NCBI RefSeq assembly: GCF_003289645.1
Contig: NZ_QLYX01000014.1
Location: forward strand, 1-64,000
Source: Actinomadura craniellae
GTDB lineage: Bacteria; Actinomycetota; Actinomycetes; Streptosporangiales; Streptosporangiaceae
DNA: 64,000 bases
Reading direction: 5' to 3'
Position 1 is the stretch's first letter; each line of letters opens with the position of its first letter. The notes under the pieces were generated by a model. The model saw only the letters and a list, made by a program, of their open reading frames with translations, made no database searches and was not told where the DNA came from. Below, in pieces: positions 55,682 to 64,000 of this stretch. A program made the translations under genes and the position numbers.

Positions 55682-56668
55682 TCACGCGGCCTCCCCGGTG
55701 GTGGCGGACTCCTCGCGGAGGCTGCGTCCGGTCAGGTTGAGGAAGACGTCGTCGAGGGTGGGCCGGGCGACTTCGACGGCGGCCACCTCGATGCCCGCCT
55801 CGTCCAGGCCGCGCAGCAGCTTGGGCGCGAGCCGGGCGCCGCCGTCGGTCTCGATCACCACCTGCGCGCCCGCCCGCTCGACCCGGCCGCCCGCCACCAC
55901 GCCGAGCCGTTCGGCCACCACACGCCGCGCGTCCCGCTCGTGGCCGAGGGTCAGGGTGATGCGGTCGCCGGCATGGTCGGCCTTGAGCCGCTCCGGGGTG
56001 TCGTCGGCGATCACCTGCCCGTGGTCGATCACGATGACCCGCTCGGCCAGCTGGTCGGCCTCGTCGAGGTAGTGGGTGGTCAGGACGATCGTGGTGCCGT
56101 GCTCGGCGCGGAGCGCGGCGATGTGCTCCTGGAGGTTCGCCCGGTTCTGCGGGTCCAGCCCGGTGGACGGCTCGTCCAGGAACAGCAGGTCGGGGGCGTG
56201 GATCAGGCCCATCGCGATGTCCAGCCGCCGCCGCTGGCCGCCGGACAGCGACGACACCAGCCGGTCGGCGACGCCCTCCAGGTCGAGCGAGGCGATCAGC
56301 TCGGCCGCCCGGGCGCGCGCCGCCGTCCGGCTCAGCCCGTACGCCCGGCCCTGGCTGACGAGTTCGTCGCGGCCCCGCTGGCTGTGCGCGGCCCCGTTGC
56401 CCTGGCCGATGTAGCCGATCCGGGCGCGCACGCCGCGCGGGTCGGCCGTCACGTCGAGCCCGGCGACCTCGGCCGTGCCCGAGGTGGGCGGCAGCAGCGT
56501 GGTGAGCATCCGCAGGGTGGTGGACTTGCCGGCCCCGTTCGGGCCCAGCAGCGCCACCAGCTCGCCGGCCTCGACGTGCAGGTCGAGGCCGCGTACCGCC
56601 TCGACCGTCTCCTTCTTGACGGTGAAGTGCCTGGTCAGTCCGCGTGTACGAATCATGGTGCCGTTCAT
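55682..56668 (-). CDS. ABC exporter ATP-binding protein (DrrA-like)
   Basis: 328 residues. Walker A LGPNGAGKST (41-50), signature SSLSGGQRRRLDIA (about 138-150), Walker B LLFLDEPSTGLDP and the switch His in LTTHYLDEADQLA. The C-terminal extension (about 225-320) ends with ARPTLDDVFLNLTGR, characteristic of DrrA-type proteins. It is the first gene of a two-gene operon and divergent from a WYL-domain regulator. Confidence 0.94.
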   Translation of the reverse strand: MNGTMIRTRGLTRHFTVKKETVEAVRGLDLHVEAGELVALLGPNGAGKSTTLRMLTTLLPPTSGTAEVAGLDVTADPRGVRARIGYIGQGNGAAHSQRGRDELVSQGRAYGLSRTAARARAAELIASLDLEGVADRLVSSLSGGQRRRLDIAMGLIHAPDLLFLDEPSTGLDPQNRANLQEHIAALRAEHGTTIVLTTHYLDEADQLAERVIVIDHGQVIADDTPERLKADHAGDRITLTLGHERDARRVVAERLGVVAGGRVERAGAQVVIETDGGARLAPKLLRGLDEAGIEVAAVEVARPTLDDVFLNLTGRSLREESATTGEAA

Positions 56669-56730
56669 GGGACCAACGCTAGAGTTGATTCCGGCCAGTT
56701 TTTGACCTGAATGTGCGGGAGCCTGGATCC

Positions 56731-57687
56731 ATGGCGAGCACGAGCGAACGAATGCTGCGGTTGCTGTCCCTCCTGCAGACCCACCGGTACTGGCCGGGAC
56801 AGGAACTGGCCGGGCGGCTGGAGGTGAGCGAACGGACGCTGCGCCGCGACGTCGACCGGCTGCGCGAGCTGGGCTACCCGGTCGACGCGGGCCGCGGGGT
56901 CGGCGGCGGCTACCAGCTGCGGTCCGGCGCGGCCATGCCGCCGCTGCTCCTCGACGACGAGGAGGCGGTCGCCATCGCCGTCGGGCTCCAGGCGGCCGCC
57001 GGCGGCGCCGTGGCGGGCATGGAGGAGCCGGCGGTGCGCGCGCTGGCCAAGGTCGCCTCGGTCATGCCGCCCCGGCTGCGCCGCCGGGTGGAGGCGCTGC
57101 GCACCTACACCGTGCCCGCCGCGCTGGGCGGGGAGCCGGCGATCGACGCGGCGGCGCTGACCGTGATCGCCCTGGCCTGCCGGGACGACGAGCGACTGCG
57201 GTTCGGCTACCGCGCCCGCGACGGCGAGCGGACGACCCGGACGGTCGAGCCGCACCGGCTCGTCTCACGGGGCCGCCGCTGGTACCTGGTGGCATGGGAC
57301 GTCGAGCGGCACGACTGGCGCACCTTCCGGGTCGACCGGCTGGCCGACCCCGAGCCGACCGGCACCCGGTTCCGGCAGCGCGAACTCCCCGGCGGGGACG
57401 CCGCCGAGTTCGTCCGCGAGCGGATCGCGGCGATCCCGACCAGGTACCAGGTCGAGGTGCTGCTGCGGGCACCCGCCGCCGAGGTCGAGCCGGGCGCCCG
57501 CCCCTGGGCCACGGTCGAGCCCGTCGACGACCGGTCGTGCCGGCTACTGATGAACACCGACACGCTGCACTGGCCGACCATGCTGCTCACCACGCTGAAC
57601 CGCGACTTCGAGGTGGTGCGCCCCGCCGAGCTGCGCGACCACCTGCGTGCCACGGCCGAACTGCTGCTCCGCTCGGGCGGCGCCTAG
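56731..57687 (+). CDS. HTH/WYL-domain transcriptional regulator (YafY-like)
   Basis: 318 residues from ATG 56731, preceded by GGGAG; a GTG at 56713 would add six residues. An N-terminal DeoR-type helix-turn-helix (about 8-60, LEVSERTLRRDVDRL) is followed by a WYL domain (about 130-215) with FGYRARDGE, PHRLVSRGRRWYLVAWD and WRTFRVDRLADP. WYL domains sense small ligands or nucleic acids. It is divergent from the ABC exporter and probably controls it from the 62-base intergenic region. Its stop overlaps that of the convergent WXG100 gene. Confidence 0.9.
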   Translation: MASTSERMLRLLSLLQTHRYWPGQELAGRLEVSERTLRRDVDRLRELGYPVDAGRGVGGGYQLRSGAAMPPLLLDDEEAVAIAVGLQAAAGGAVAGMEEPAVRALAKVASVMPPRLRRRVEALRTYTVPAALGGEPAIDAAALTVIALACRDDERLRFGYRARDGERTTRTVEPHRLVSRGRRWYLVAWDVERHDWRTFRVDRLADPEPTGTRFRQRELPGGDAAEFVRERIAAIPTRYQVEVLLRAPAAEVEPGARPWATVEPVDDRSCRLLMNTDTLHWPTMLLTTLNRDFEVVRPAELRDHLRATAELLLRSGGA

Positions 57688-57956
57688 CGGGTGGCGGCCT
57701 CGATGTTCTCCCGGGAGCGCTTGATGTCCTGGGAGCCCTCCTCAAGGGCGATCGCCATCTTGTCGAAGGCGGTCTTGGCCTCCTGCCAGGCCGAGCGGAA
57801 CCGGTCGGCGCGCGGACCCCACCACACCTCGGAGCTGCTGACGGTGCGACCGTTCAGGTCCTTGATGAGAGCGTCGAGGTTGCGGGAGTGCTTGCTGAAC
57901 ATCCGAGAGAGTTCTTCCAGTGCCGCGATGTTGGCACCGCGCCGGTCTCCGCTCAT
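57684..57956 (-). CDS. WXG100 family protein
   Basis: 90 residues. Two-helix hairpin protein with the central W-x-G-like turn at SEVWWGPRAD (about residues 43-52). The C-terminal helix has FDKMAIALEEGSQDIKRSRENIEAA with charged and hydrophobic heptads. WXG100 proteins are exported by type VII systems as dimers. It is alone here: no partner esxB-like gene and no other secretion gene adjacent. An EccC-type ATPase lies 13 kb upstream. Convergent stops overlap with the WYL regulator. Confidence 0.88.
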   Translation of the reverse strand: MSGDRRGANIAALEELSRMFSKHSRNLDALIKDLNGRTVSSSEVWWGPRADRFRSAWQEAKTAFDKMAIALEEGSQDIKRSRENIEAATR

Positions 57957-58065
57957 GGTGATGACCCTTCATCGTCGCCCTGCGTGGACCCCCGACATTC
58001 GGCGCCAGCCTACGTCCCGGCCTCCCGCCCGGCCAGGGTTCTCGCAACAGGGCTCGTGAAAAGGG

Positions 58066-58608
58066 TCAGCGGGAGGGGTCATTGAACGGCCGCGCCCCGG
58101 AGTCGAGCAGGTGCTCGCGGAGCAGCGTGAGCCGCTCGCCCCGGGCGCGGAACTCGAACCGGCGCCGCACCCGCTGGGTGACCGCCCGGCGCCCGCCCGG
58201 CGACTCGTACCGCGCCTCGGTGAACTCGGTGGCGTCCAGCACGATGCGGTCGCCGGCGCGGATCACCTGGTCGATCCCGAGCCTGGTGCGCACGGCGATG
58301 TAGGGCGGCCCGCCGGGGACCGGCGCCCGGTTGTGCGTCTCCAGCTCGCGCACCGCCCGCCGCTGCCGCCGCACCAGTTCGGGGGCCAGCCGGACGCCCG
58401 CGACCTCGGCGGGCACCGACCGGGACTTGACCCGGTGGACCAGCGCGTCGTTGCGCTTCTGGAGCACGGTGCGGGCGGCCGTGGCGAGCTGTTCGCGGGT
58501 GGACTCGTCCACCGGCTCCGGCACGGTGCGGGCGCTGGAGGAGGGCAGGGCCGCGCACCCTGCGATCAGGGCGGCGGCGAGGAAGAGGCGCGTCGGGCGG
58601 CGGGCCAT
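58066..58608 (-). CDS. Hypothetical lipoprotein
   Basis: 180 residues from ATG 58608 with GGAGAAG upstream. Signal peptide with basic start (ARRPTR), hydrophobic core and lipobox LIAGC, so it should be anchored outside the membrane. The mature part is rich in Arg and Glu; a beta-rich C-terminal region (RIVLDATEFTEARYE, VRRRFEFRARGERLTLL) may form a small fold. No family recognised. Located upstream of the WXG100 gene on the same strand (109-base gap). Confidence 0.7.
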   Translation of the reverse strand: MARRPTRLFLAAALIAGCAALPSSSARTVPEPVDESTREQLATAARTVLQKRNDALVHRVKSRSVPAEVAGVRLAPELVRRQRRAVRELETHNRAPVPGGPPYIAVRTRLGIDQVIRAGDRIVLDATEFTEARYESPGGRRAVTQRVRRRFEFRARGERLTLLREHLLDSGARPFNDPSR

Positions 58609-58687
58609 CGGACTTCTCCGGTCGGTGGCGATCCCCGCGAAGATACACCGCCAGGCTGGCCGAACACCGGCAAGTGCCCCCTTGCGA

Positions 58688-58714
58688 ATCACGTGATAAC
58701 CCGTTGCCTAGACT
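58688..58714 (+). promoter_or_regulatory. Palindrome and -10 in the accA promoter
   Basis: ATCACGTGAT (58688-58697) is a perfect 10-bp palindrome 11 bases before TAGACT (58709-58714), a good -10 hexamer. The carboxylase start codon is 31 bases after the -10. The palindrome lies in the spacer, so a bound protein would block the promoter. Confidence 0.4.
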
Positions 58715-58744
58715 TTCGCATCAGGCCGAGTAAGGAGACAGCCC

Positions 58745-60496
58745 GTGCGCAAGGTCCTGATCGCAAACCGCGGGGAGATCGCGGTCCGCATCGCCCGAGC
58801 CTGCCGTGACGCCGGTCTCGGCAGTGTCGCGGTGTACGCCGAGCCCGATCTGGACGCGTTGCACGTGCGCGTCGCCGACGAGGCGCACGCGCTGGGCGGC
58901 CAGACCGCGGCCGAGAGCTACCTCGACATCGCGAAGCTGCTGAAGGTCGCCGAGGAGTCGGGGGCCGACGCGGTGCACCCCGGTTACGGCTTCCTCGCCG
59001 AGAACGCCGACTTCGCCGCGGCCGTCGAGGCGGCGGGCCTGACCTGGATCGGCCCGCCCCCCGCCGCGATCACCGCGCTGGGCGACAAGGTGCAGGCCCG
59101 GCACATCGCCCAGCGGGTCGGCGCGCCGCTGGTCGCCGGCACCAAGGACCCGGTCTCCGGCGCCGACGAGGTGGTCGCCTTCGCCCGGGAGCACGGCCTG
59201 CCCATCGCGATCAAGGCGGCGTACGGCGGCGGCGGGCGCGGCCTCAAGGTGGCCCGCACCCTGGAAGAGGTGCCCGAGCTGTACGAGTCGGCGGTGCGCG
59301 AGGCCGTCGGCGCGTTCGGCCGCGGCGAGTGCTTCGTCGAGCGCTACCTCGACCGCCCCCGGCACGTGGAGACCCAGTGCCTGGCCGACAAACACGGCAA
59401 CGTCGTCGTGGTGTCCACCCGCGACTGCTCGCTGCAGCGCCGGCACCAGAAGCTGGTGGAGGAGGCCCCGGCCCCGTTCCTCACCGAGGAGCAGGTCGCG
59501 CTGCTGTACACCTCCTCCAAGGCGATCCTCAAGGAGGCCGGCTATGTGGGCGCCGGCACCTGCGAGTTCCTGGTCGGCCAGGACGGCACCATCTCGTTCC
59601 TGGAGGTCAACACCCGCCTCCAGGTCGAGCACCCGGTGACCGAGGAGGTCGCAGGGGTCGACCTGGTCCGCGAGATGTTCCGGATCGCCGCCGGGGAGGA
59701 GATCGGCTACGGCGACCCCGAGCTGCGCGGCCACTCGATCGAGTTCCGCATCAACGCCGAGGACGCCGGTCGCGGCTTCCTGCCCGCGGTCGGCACCCTG
59801 TCGGCCTGGCACCCGCCGTCCGGCCCGGGCGTCCGGCTGGACTCCGGCTACGAGCAGGGCGAGACGGTGCCGCAGGCGTTCGACTCCCTGATCGCCAAGC
59901 TGATCGTGACCGGTGCCACCCGGGAGCAGGCGATCGAGCGCTCCCGCCGGGCGCTGGCCGAGTTCGGGGTGGACGGCATGCCGACCGTGCTGCCGTTCCA
60001 CCGCGCGGTGCTGGAGGACCCCGCGTACGTCGAGGCGCCGTTCTCCGTCCACACCCGGTGGATCGAGACCGAGTTCGACAACACCATCCCGCCGTACGAG
60101 GTCGTCCCCGCCGACGAGGACGAGGCCGGCGAGCGCGAGCGGGTCACCGTCGAGGTGGGCGGCCGGCGGCTGGAGGTCGTGCTCCCCGCCGGATTCGGCG
60201 CCGGTGCCGCCCCCGCGGCGGCGGCCGGCCCGGCCCGGCGGCGCGGCGGCAAGAAGGCCGGCGGGGCGCAGGCGGGCGGCGACTCCCTGGTCAGCCCGAT
60301 GCAGGGCACCATCGTCAAGATCCTCGTTGAGGACGGCGCGGCTGTCGCGGCCGGCGACACCGTCGTGGTGCTGGAGGCCATGAAGATGGAGCAGCCGCTC
60401 ACCGCGCACAAGGCCGGCACCGTCACCGGGCTGGCCGCCGAGGTGGGCCAGACGGTCGCCAGCGGCGCGGTGATCTGCGAGATCAAGGACTCCTGA
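58745..60496 (+). CDS. Acyl-CoA carboxylase alpha subunit (biotin carboxylase + carrier)
   Basis: 583 residues from GTG 58745 with AAGGAGA upstream. The biotin carboxylase part (1-445) has [11 protein letters not shown], the ATP-grasp loop [12 protein letters not shown] and [15 protein letters not shown] Gly/Ala/Lys-rich linker (about 470-510) joins the carrier domain with EAMKMEQ, where K547 or near is biotinylated by BirA. It supplies carboxybiotin to the beta/epsilon pair encoded at 24257-26068 and probably to other beta subunits. Orthologous position to accA3 (from memory). Confidence 0.95.
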   Translation: MRKVLIANRGEIAVRIARACRDAGLGSVAVYAEPDLDALHVRVADEAHALGGQTAAESYLDIAKLLKVAEESGADAVHPGYGFLAENADFAAAVEAAGLTWIGPPPAAITALGDKVQARHIAQRVGAPLVAGTKDPVSGADEVVAFAREHGLPIAIKAAYGGGGRGLKVARTLEEVPELYESAVREAVGAFGRGECFVERYLDRPRHVETQCLADKHGNVVVVSTRDCSLQRRHQKLVEEAPAPFLTEEQVALLYTSSKAILKEAGYVGAGTCEFLVGQDGTISFLEVNTRLQVEHPVTEEVAGVDLVREMFRIAAGEEIGYGDPELRGHSIEFRINAEDAGRGFLPAVGTLSAWHPPSGPGVRLDSGYEQGETVPQAFDSLIAKLIVTGATREQAIERSRRALAEFGVDGMPTVLPFHRAVLEDPAYVEAPFSVHTRWIETEFDNTIPPYEVVPADEDEAGERERVTVEVGGRRLEVVLPAGFGAGAAPAAAAGPARRRGGKKAGGAQAGGDSLVSPMQGTIVKILVEDGAAVAAGDTVVVLEAMKMEQPLTAHKAGTVTGLAAEVGQTVASGAVICEIKDS

Positions 60497-60577
60497 CACC
60501 GGATCGCGCCACCTTCGGCTCCGGGCGCATGGATCCCGTCCGCGGGGTAGGGCAGGGGCCCGAAGGAGGAGCAACTG

Positions 60578-61657
60578 GTGAAACTTGGACATCTGCGACC
60601 GCTCTACGAGCACGGCGGCCCCTACGCCTCTGTCTACCTGCCCACCGACCGGCACTCCGCGGACGCGGCGAAGGCGATCTCGTTGCACTGGCGGCACGCC
60701 CGGATCGAGCTGAGCCGGCTGGGCGTCGACGACCCCACCCTGGACGCGATCGAAGAGGTGGTCATCGACCGCCGCAACGCGGCGCCCGGCCGGGCGGTCT
60801 TCGCCGCCGGCGGAGAGATCCTGTACACCCATGACCTGCCCGAGCCGCCGCAGCAGTCCGTGCGGTACGGCCGGCTGCCCGACGTGCTGCCGCTGCTGGA
60901 GCGGTGCTCCGAGGAGGTGCCGATCGTCCAGGTCAAGGCCGACCGGCAGGGCGCCGACATCATCGTCGCCAACGGCGGCGGCGAGCCGTCGGTCAACACC
61001 GTGGACGGCGCCGACTGGCCCATCCGCAAGGTGAAGAGCGGCGGCTGGTCGCACTCCCACATCCAGCGCAACGCCGAGGAGACCTGGGAGCAGAACGCCC
61101 GCGCGGTCGCCGCCGAGGTCGCCCGCGAGGCCCGGGAGATCGACGCCGAGCTGATCCTGGTGGGCGGCGACGTCCGCGCCCGGGAACTCGTGCTGGAGAG
61201 CCTGCCCGAGCCGTACGTCCGGCGGGCGGTGCCGGCCGAGCGCGGCGTCCGGGCGGCGGGCGCGGACGAGGCGGCCTGGGAGGAGGAGGTGGCGGCGGCG
61301 CTCCGGGCCCACGACGACGAGCGGCACGACGCCCTGATCGCCCGGTTCCGCGAGGCGCACGGCCGGGGCGACGCCGTGGCCGGGCTGGCCCCGGTGGTCG
61401 AGGCGCTGCGCGCCGGGCAGGTGGAGACGCTGCTGGTGGCGCCGCCGGTGCGGGGCGAGCTCTGCTACGGCGAGCGGCCGCATGAGATCGCGCTCGACGA
61501 GCAGGGGCTGGCCGACCTCGGCGTCCACGAGCCCCGGTGCGAGTCGGCGGGGTCGGTGCTCGTCCGCTCGGCCGTGGCCACGGACGCGGAGCTGGAGTTC
61601 ACCGACGCCCTCGCCCTGCAGGACGGCACCGGAGCGCTGCTGCGTTACACCCCCTGA
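60578..61657 (+). CDS. baeRF/Vms1-like (eRF1-related, Rv2629-type) protein
   Basis: 359 residues, GTG start with GGAGGAG. Three parts: an N-terminal alpha/beta domain (1-130) with YASVYLPTDRH; a middle domain (about 135-260) with GGWSHSHIQRNAEETWEQNA and AELILVGGDVRARELV, as in archaeo-eukaryotic release factor-like (baeRF) proteins; a C-terminal domain (about 270-359) with VEALRAGQVETLLV and AGSVLVRSAV. Family members are thought to act on ribosome-bound peptidyl-tRNA or in hibernation. The catalytic Gln loop is not obvious. Confidence 0.78.
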   Translation: MKLGHLRPLYEHGGPYASVYLPTDRHSADAAKAISLHWRHARIELSRLGVDDPTLDAIEEVVIDRRNAAPGRAVFAAGGEILYTHDLPEPPQQSVRYGRLPDVLPLLERCSEEVPIVQVKADRQGADIIVANGGGEPSVNTVDGADWPIRKVKSGGWSHSHIQRNAEETWEQNARAVAAEVAREAREIDAELILVGGDVRARELVLESLPEPYVRRAVPAERGVRAAGADEAAWEEEVAAALRAHDDERHDALIARFREAHGRGDAVAGLAPVVEALRAGQVETLLVAPPVRGELCYGERPHEIALDEQGLADLGVHEPRCESAGSVLVRSAVATDAELEFTDALALQDGTGALLRYTP

Positions 61658-61681
61658 AGGGACCTCCTGCCCTGCCACCCC

Positions 61682-61687
61682 TAGAAT
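61682..61687 (+). promoter_or_regulatory. -10 hexamer of a likely leaderless transcript
   Basis: TAGAAT ends eight bases before the ATG at 61696 and no ribosome site is present, so transcription probably begins at or beside the start codon. No good -35 is seen. Confidence 0.4.
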
Positions 61688-61695
61688 CCACAGCT

Positions 61696-62337
61696 ATGCG
61701 GTGGCTGGTCACGGTTCTGGGGGTCGTGTCGGCTCTGGCGGCCGGACCGGTGAACTCCGCGCACGCGGAACCGCCCACCCGCGCCGACGTCCTCGCCGCC
61801 CGCCTGGCCAAGGACCCGGTCCAGGTCACCGACCACGCCCCCCGGGAGCTGCCGGCCGACACCGCGGCCCGGATCCGGGCCGCGGTGGGCCGGCTCGGCG
61901 TCCCCTGCTACGTGGTGGTCGGCCTGCCGGGCCTGGACGAGCGACCCGGCGAGCTGATCCCGCTGCTGCGCGACCGGCTGGGCCGGGACGGCGTCTACCT
62001 CGTCACCGACCCGGCCGGGGGCGGCACCGCCCGGCAGTACGGCGGCTCGCTGCCGGTGACGGACGCCTGGCTGGCCGCCGGGAGGGAACTGCCCTACGAC
62101 GCCGGTGCGGCCCGGCACGTCGAACGGTTCGTGGAGATCCTGCGCGACCCGAACGCGGGCCGGCGGATCGCCGAACGGTGGCGGACCCCGCGGCCGGAAC
62201 GCCGTGACCTGAGCGAGGAGCGCGACCGCCGGGAGATGGCCGCGCTGGGCGGCGGTGCCGTCCTCGGCGGGCTGCCGGTGCTCGTCCTGCTCGTCGTCCG
62301 CCGCCGGATCCGCCGAGCCAGGAGCGAGCTCCGGTGA
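61696..62337 (+). CDS. Secreted/membrane paralogue family, member 1
   Basis: 213 residues from ATG 61696. Signal peptide (1-24, ends AHA), exported domain (25-180), then a C-terminal membrane helix (about 187-203) and basic tail, so type I topology. The domain has AARLAKDPVQV, VPCYVVVGLPGL and RLGRDGVYLV, shared with the next two genes. No catalytic motif is recognised; it may be related to TPM-type or other uncharacterised actinobacterial envelope domains. Stop overlaps the next start (GTGA). Confidence 0.75.
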   Translation: MRWLVTVLGVVSALAAGPVNSAHAEPPTRADVLAARLAKDPVQVTDHAPRELPADTAARIRAAVGRLGVPCYVVVGLPGLDERPGELIPLLRDRLGRDGVYLVTDPAGGGTARQYGGSLPVTDAWLAAGRELPYDAGAARHVERFVEILRDPNAGRRIAERWRTPRPERRDLSEERDRREMAALGGGAVLGGLPVLVLLVVRRRIRRARSELR

Positions 62338-63596
62338 GCGCGGCGGCCCGCCTCGCGGCCCTGCTGGTCGCGATGCTCGCCCTCGTTCCCGGCCCGGCGG
62401 CCGCCGCCCCCGGGGATCCGCCGCACGCGGCGGACCGGTGGGCGCGGGTGGCGGCGGAGCTGGCGAAGGATCCGCTGTTCGTGGACCCGGACCTGGCGGG
62501 CGCGCTGGACGACGCCGACCGCGCGCGGCTGCGGAAGGCGATGGCCGGAACCGCGCGGCGGATCGGCGTTCCGGTGTACGTGGTGGTGATCCCCAATCCG
62601 CTCGGCTCGGAGTCGCAGGGGCGGGCCGAGCCGTTCCTGTTCGGCCTGCGCGAGCGGCTGGGGCGCGACGGCCTGTACCTGACGTCCAACGAGTACGGGC
62701 GGATCGACGCCGTGCCGTTCGGGGTGCCGCGCGAGCTCAGCCGGGTCCAGACCGTCCCGTCCGAGCTGCGCCTCCCCCCGGACTACCGGACCCCGCTGGC
62801 CCGGCTGACCGACCGCCTGAACATCGTGCTCGGCAGGGTCGCCGCCGCGCCGCCGGGCCCGACCACCACGCCCCGACCGGTCGAGACCGTGGCCCCCTTC
62901 GGGCAGGAGCGGCCACCGCCGCGCGAGGCCGCGTTCTGGGCCCCGTTCCTCACCGGCCTGCTCGTGCTGGGCCCGCTGGCCGCCGTGGTGCTGTACGGCC
63001 TGTACGCGTCGTTCCCCCTGGTCGCCGGGGTGCTGCGACGGCGGGTCCCGGGCCTGCCCGGGCCGCGGGACCGGTCCTGGCCGAAGGGGCCGACCCGGCC
63101 GTCGGTGCGGTGGCTGCGCGCCCGGGCGGCCGAAGAGCTCGGCCGGCTCCGGGCCCTGCTGCCCCCGGGCGACGACGAGCCCGGCCGGGCGTACGCGCTG
63201 CGGGCCTACGACGCCGCGCAGATCCTCTTCGACGACCTCGACCCCCGGCCGGCCAAGAAGGACGCCGCCGCGGTACTCGACCTGGTCGGGGTGGTGGTGC
63301 TCGCCCGGCAGGGCCAGGCCGTCCTGGCCGGACGGACCGCCCGGCCCGCCGCCCCCTGCTTCGTGAACCCGCTGGACGGCCCGTCCACCAAGCGCCGGAA
63401 GGTCGGCGCGCAGGGCACCCGCCCGGTCTGCGCGGCCTGCGCCACCGCCCCGGAGCCGGCGTTGACCCGGCTGATGCTCACGGTGCCCGACGGCCGCCCG
63501 CACCACGCCGTGCCGGGCCGCTGGAAGCGCGCCGGGTTCGGGTCCCGCCGGCCCGACCTGGCCTCGGACGTACTGGAGTCCCTCGGTGTCGACTGA
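62334..63596 (+). CDS. Secreted/membrane paralogue family, member 2
   Basis: 420 residues from GTG 62334. Signal peptide (1-25), exported domain with AELAKDPLFVDPDL, VPVYVVVIPNP and RLGRDGLYLTSN. A membrane helix (about 205-230) is followed by a 190-residue cytoplasmic part with a helical region (RARAAEELGRLRALLPP) and a PVCAACATAP Cys pair, perhaps metal-binding. Unknown function. Coupled to both neighbours by overlapping start/stop codons. Confidence 0.78.
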   Translation: MSAAARLAALLVAMLALVPGPAAAAPGDPPHAADRWARVAAELAKDPLFVDPDLAGALDDADRARLRKAMAGTARRIGVPVYVVVIPNPLGSESQGRAEPFLFGLRERLGRDGLYLTSNEYGRIDAVPFGVPRELSRVQTVPSELRLPPDYRTPLARLTDRLNIVLGRVAAAPPGPTTTPRPVETVAPFGQERPPPREAAFWAPFLTGLLVLGPLAAVVLYGLYASFPLVAGVLRRRVPGLPGPRDRSWPKGPTRPSVRWLRARAAEELGRLRALLPPGDDEPGRAYALRAYDAAQILFDDLDPRPAKKDAAAVLDLVGVVVLARQGQAVLAGRTARPAAPCFVNPLDGPSTKRRKVGAQGTRPVCAACATAPEPALTRLMLTVPDGRPHHAVPGRWKRAGFGSRRPDLASDVLESLGVD

Positions 63597-64000
63597 ACCC
63601 TCCGTCGGGCAGCGGATCGCCGCCGCACTGCGCCGGTCACCGATCTACGTCGACCGGTCGCTGGCCCCGGCCCTCCCCCCGGCCCGGCGGTCGGCGTTGC
63701 TGGCCGCGATGCGGCGCTCGCCGATCCCGATCCACGTCATCGTCGTGCCGATGGTGAAGGGCGGCACCTGGGATGACCCCGGGGAACTCCTCAACGTCGT
63801 GCACGACCGGCTGCGCCGGGACGGCCTGTACCTCACCCTCGGTGAGACCTCCGGGCAGTTGCACGGCCGCCAGTGGGGCGGTACCGAGGAGTCCCGGCGC
63901 AACAGCGAGGACGCCGTCCGGGTGCCGTTCTTCCTCCCCGAGATGAGGGATGCCGCGCTGGCCGACCGGCTGCTGCGCGCCATCGAACTGGTCGCCGCGG
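63586..64000 (+). CDS. Paralogue family member 3, truncated by window end
   Basis: At least 138 residues from GTG 63586, overlapping the previous gene by 11 bases. The same domain as its neighbours is seen without a signal peptide: ALRRSPIYVDRSLAPALPP, HVIVVPMVKGGTW and RLRRDGLYLTLGE. It probably starts in the cytoplasm or is anchored by a later helix beyond the window. The C-terminus is missing. Confidence 0.75.
   Translation, partial: MSTEPSVGQRIAAALRRSPIYVDRSLAPALPPARRSALLAAMRRSPIPIHVIVVPMVKGGTWDDPGELLNVVHDRLRRDGLYLTLGETSGQLHGRQWGGTEESRRNSEDAVRVPFFLPEMRDAALADRLLRAIELVAA

Noticed and set aside
58721-61678. A 985-codon minus-strand frame opposite accA and the baeRF gene
   Set aside because: Crosses two well-supported genes; low-complexity shadow composition.

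Overview
The window is very GC-rich DNA with a strong third-position GC bias, frequent GTG starts, an IdeR-type iron box, a split acyl-CoA carboxylase (alpha, beta, epsilon), geosmin synthase, SARP-type and WXG100 proteins. This points to the chromosome of a filamentous, sporulating actinomycete. I would guess a Streptosporangiales/Actinomadura-like organism, but that is inference from gene content. No rRNA, tRNA or CRISPR array was seen. Coding density is high and no gene-free gap exceeds 300 bases.

Layout. 1-132: 3' end of an IS481-type transposase running off the window. 129-6309: membrane protein, glycosyltransferase, LytR-CpsA-Psr (LCP) cell-wall ligase, acyl-CoA dehydrogenase, UDP-glucose dehydrogenase. 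6405-7121: four copies of an exactly 50-bp palindromic element around a CoA-binding protein gene (a fifth lies at 30458). 7136-9662: purE, purK, gtrA. 9666-11636: OmpR-type two-component system. 12221-18364: treX-treY-treZ, the glycogen-to-trehalose pathway, as an overlapping minus-strand operon. 18545-19490: IdeR box, bfd, bfr, terminator. 19514-26068: birA, a class III nucleotide cyclase, ppc, and the acyl-CoA carboxylase beta and epsilon genes, with a DasR (dre)-like palindrome between ppc and the beta gene. 26135-30438: NYN-domain protein, an asparagine-synthetase-like enzyme with TTA codons, a beta-propeller lipoprotein. 30525-39729: a compact minus-strand Tad pilus operon (cpaB-like, tadZ, tadA, tadB, tadC, Flp-like pilin, two TadE-like pseudopilins) ending in a four-TM LysM/SARP fusion. 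40007-44383: an EccC/EssC-type FtsK ATPase. 44544-50073: a zinc-ribbon protein, a 36-codon coupled ORF, and a two-gene module of a small N-terminal-helix protein plus a 1524-residue NB-ARC/TPR (NLR-like STAND) protein. 50094-54157: PLP decarboxylase (lysA-like) with a SAV_915-type partner, divergent from geosmin synthase. 54167-58608: Cu/Zn-SOD-like lipoprotein, drug-type ABC exporter with divergent WYL regulator, a lone WXG100 protein, a lipoprotein. 58745-64000: acyl-CoA carboxylase alpha, a baeRF/Vms1-like protein, and three consecutive paralogues of a 'DP-x-x-V...RDG-x-YL' family, the last cut by the window end.

The backbone LCP - acyl-CoA dehydrogenase - purE/purK - gtrA - birA - accD/accE - accA resembles, from memory, the Mycobacterium tuberculosis Rv3267-Rv3285 region. 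Here the stretch between accE and accA is filled by about 32.7 kb of accessory genes. BirA biotinylates the carrier domain of the alpha subunit, which works with the beta and epsilon subunits. Ppc and the acyl-CoA carboxylase feed oxaloacetate and (methyl)malonyl-CoA, and sharing a DasR-like site would tie them to amino-sugar supply.

The most striking candidate system is the module at 44960-50073. The small protein's C-terminus and the NLR-like protein's N-terminus share a short Gly/Ser/Ala/Val motif, the arrangement described for bacterial NLR-effector amyloid-signalling pairs. The NLR carries 24 tandem repeats with an almost perfectly fixed 42-residue (126-bp) period. Also notable are the 50-bp palindrome family, the envelope-spanning LysM/SARP regulator attached to the Tad operon, and the bldA-type TTA codons of the asparagine-synthetase-like gene.
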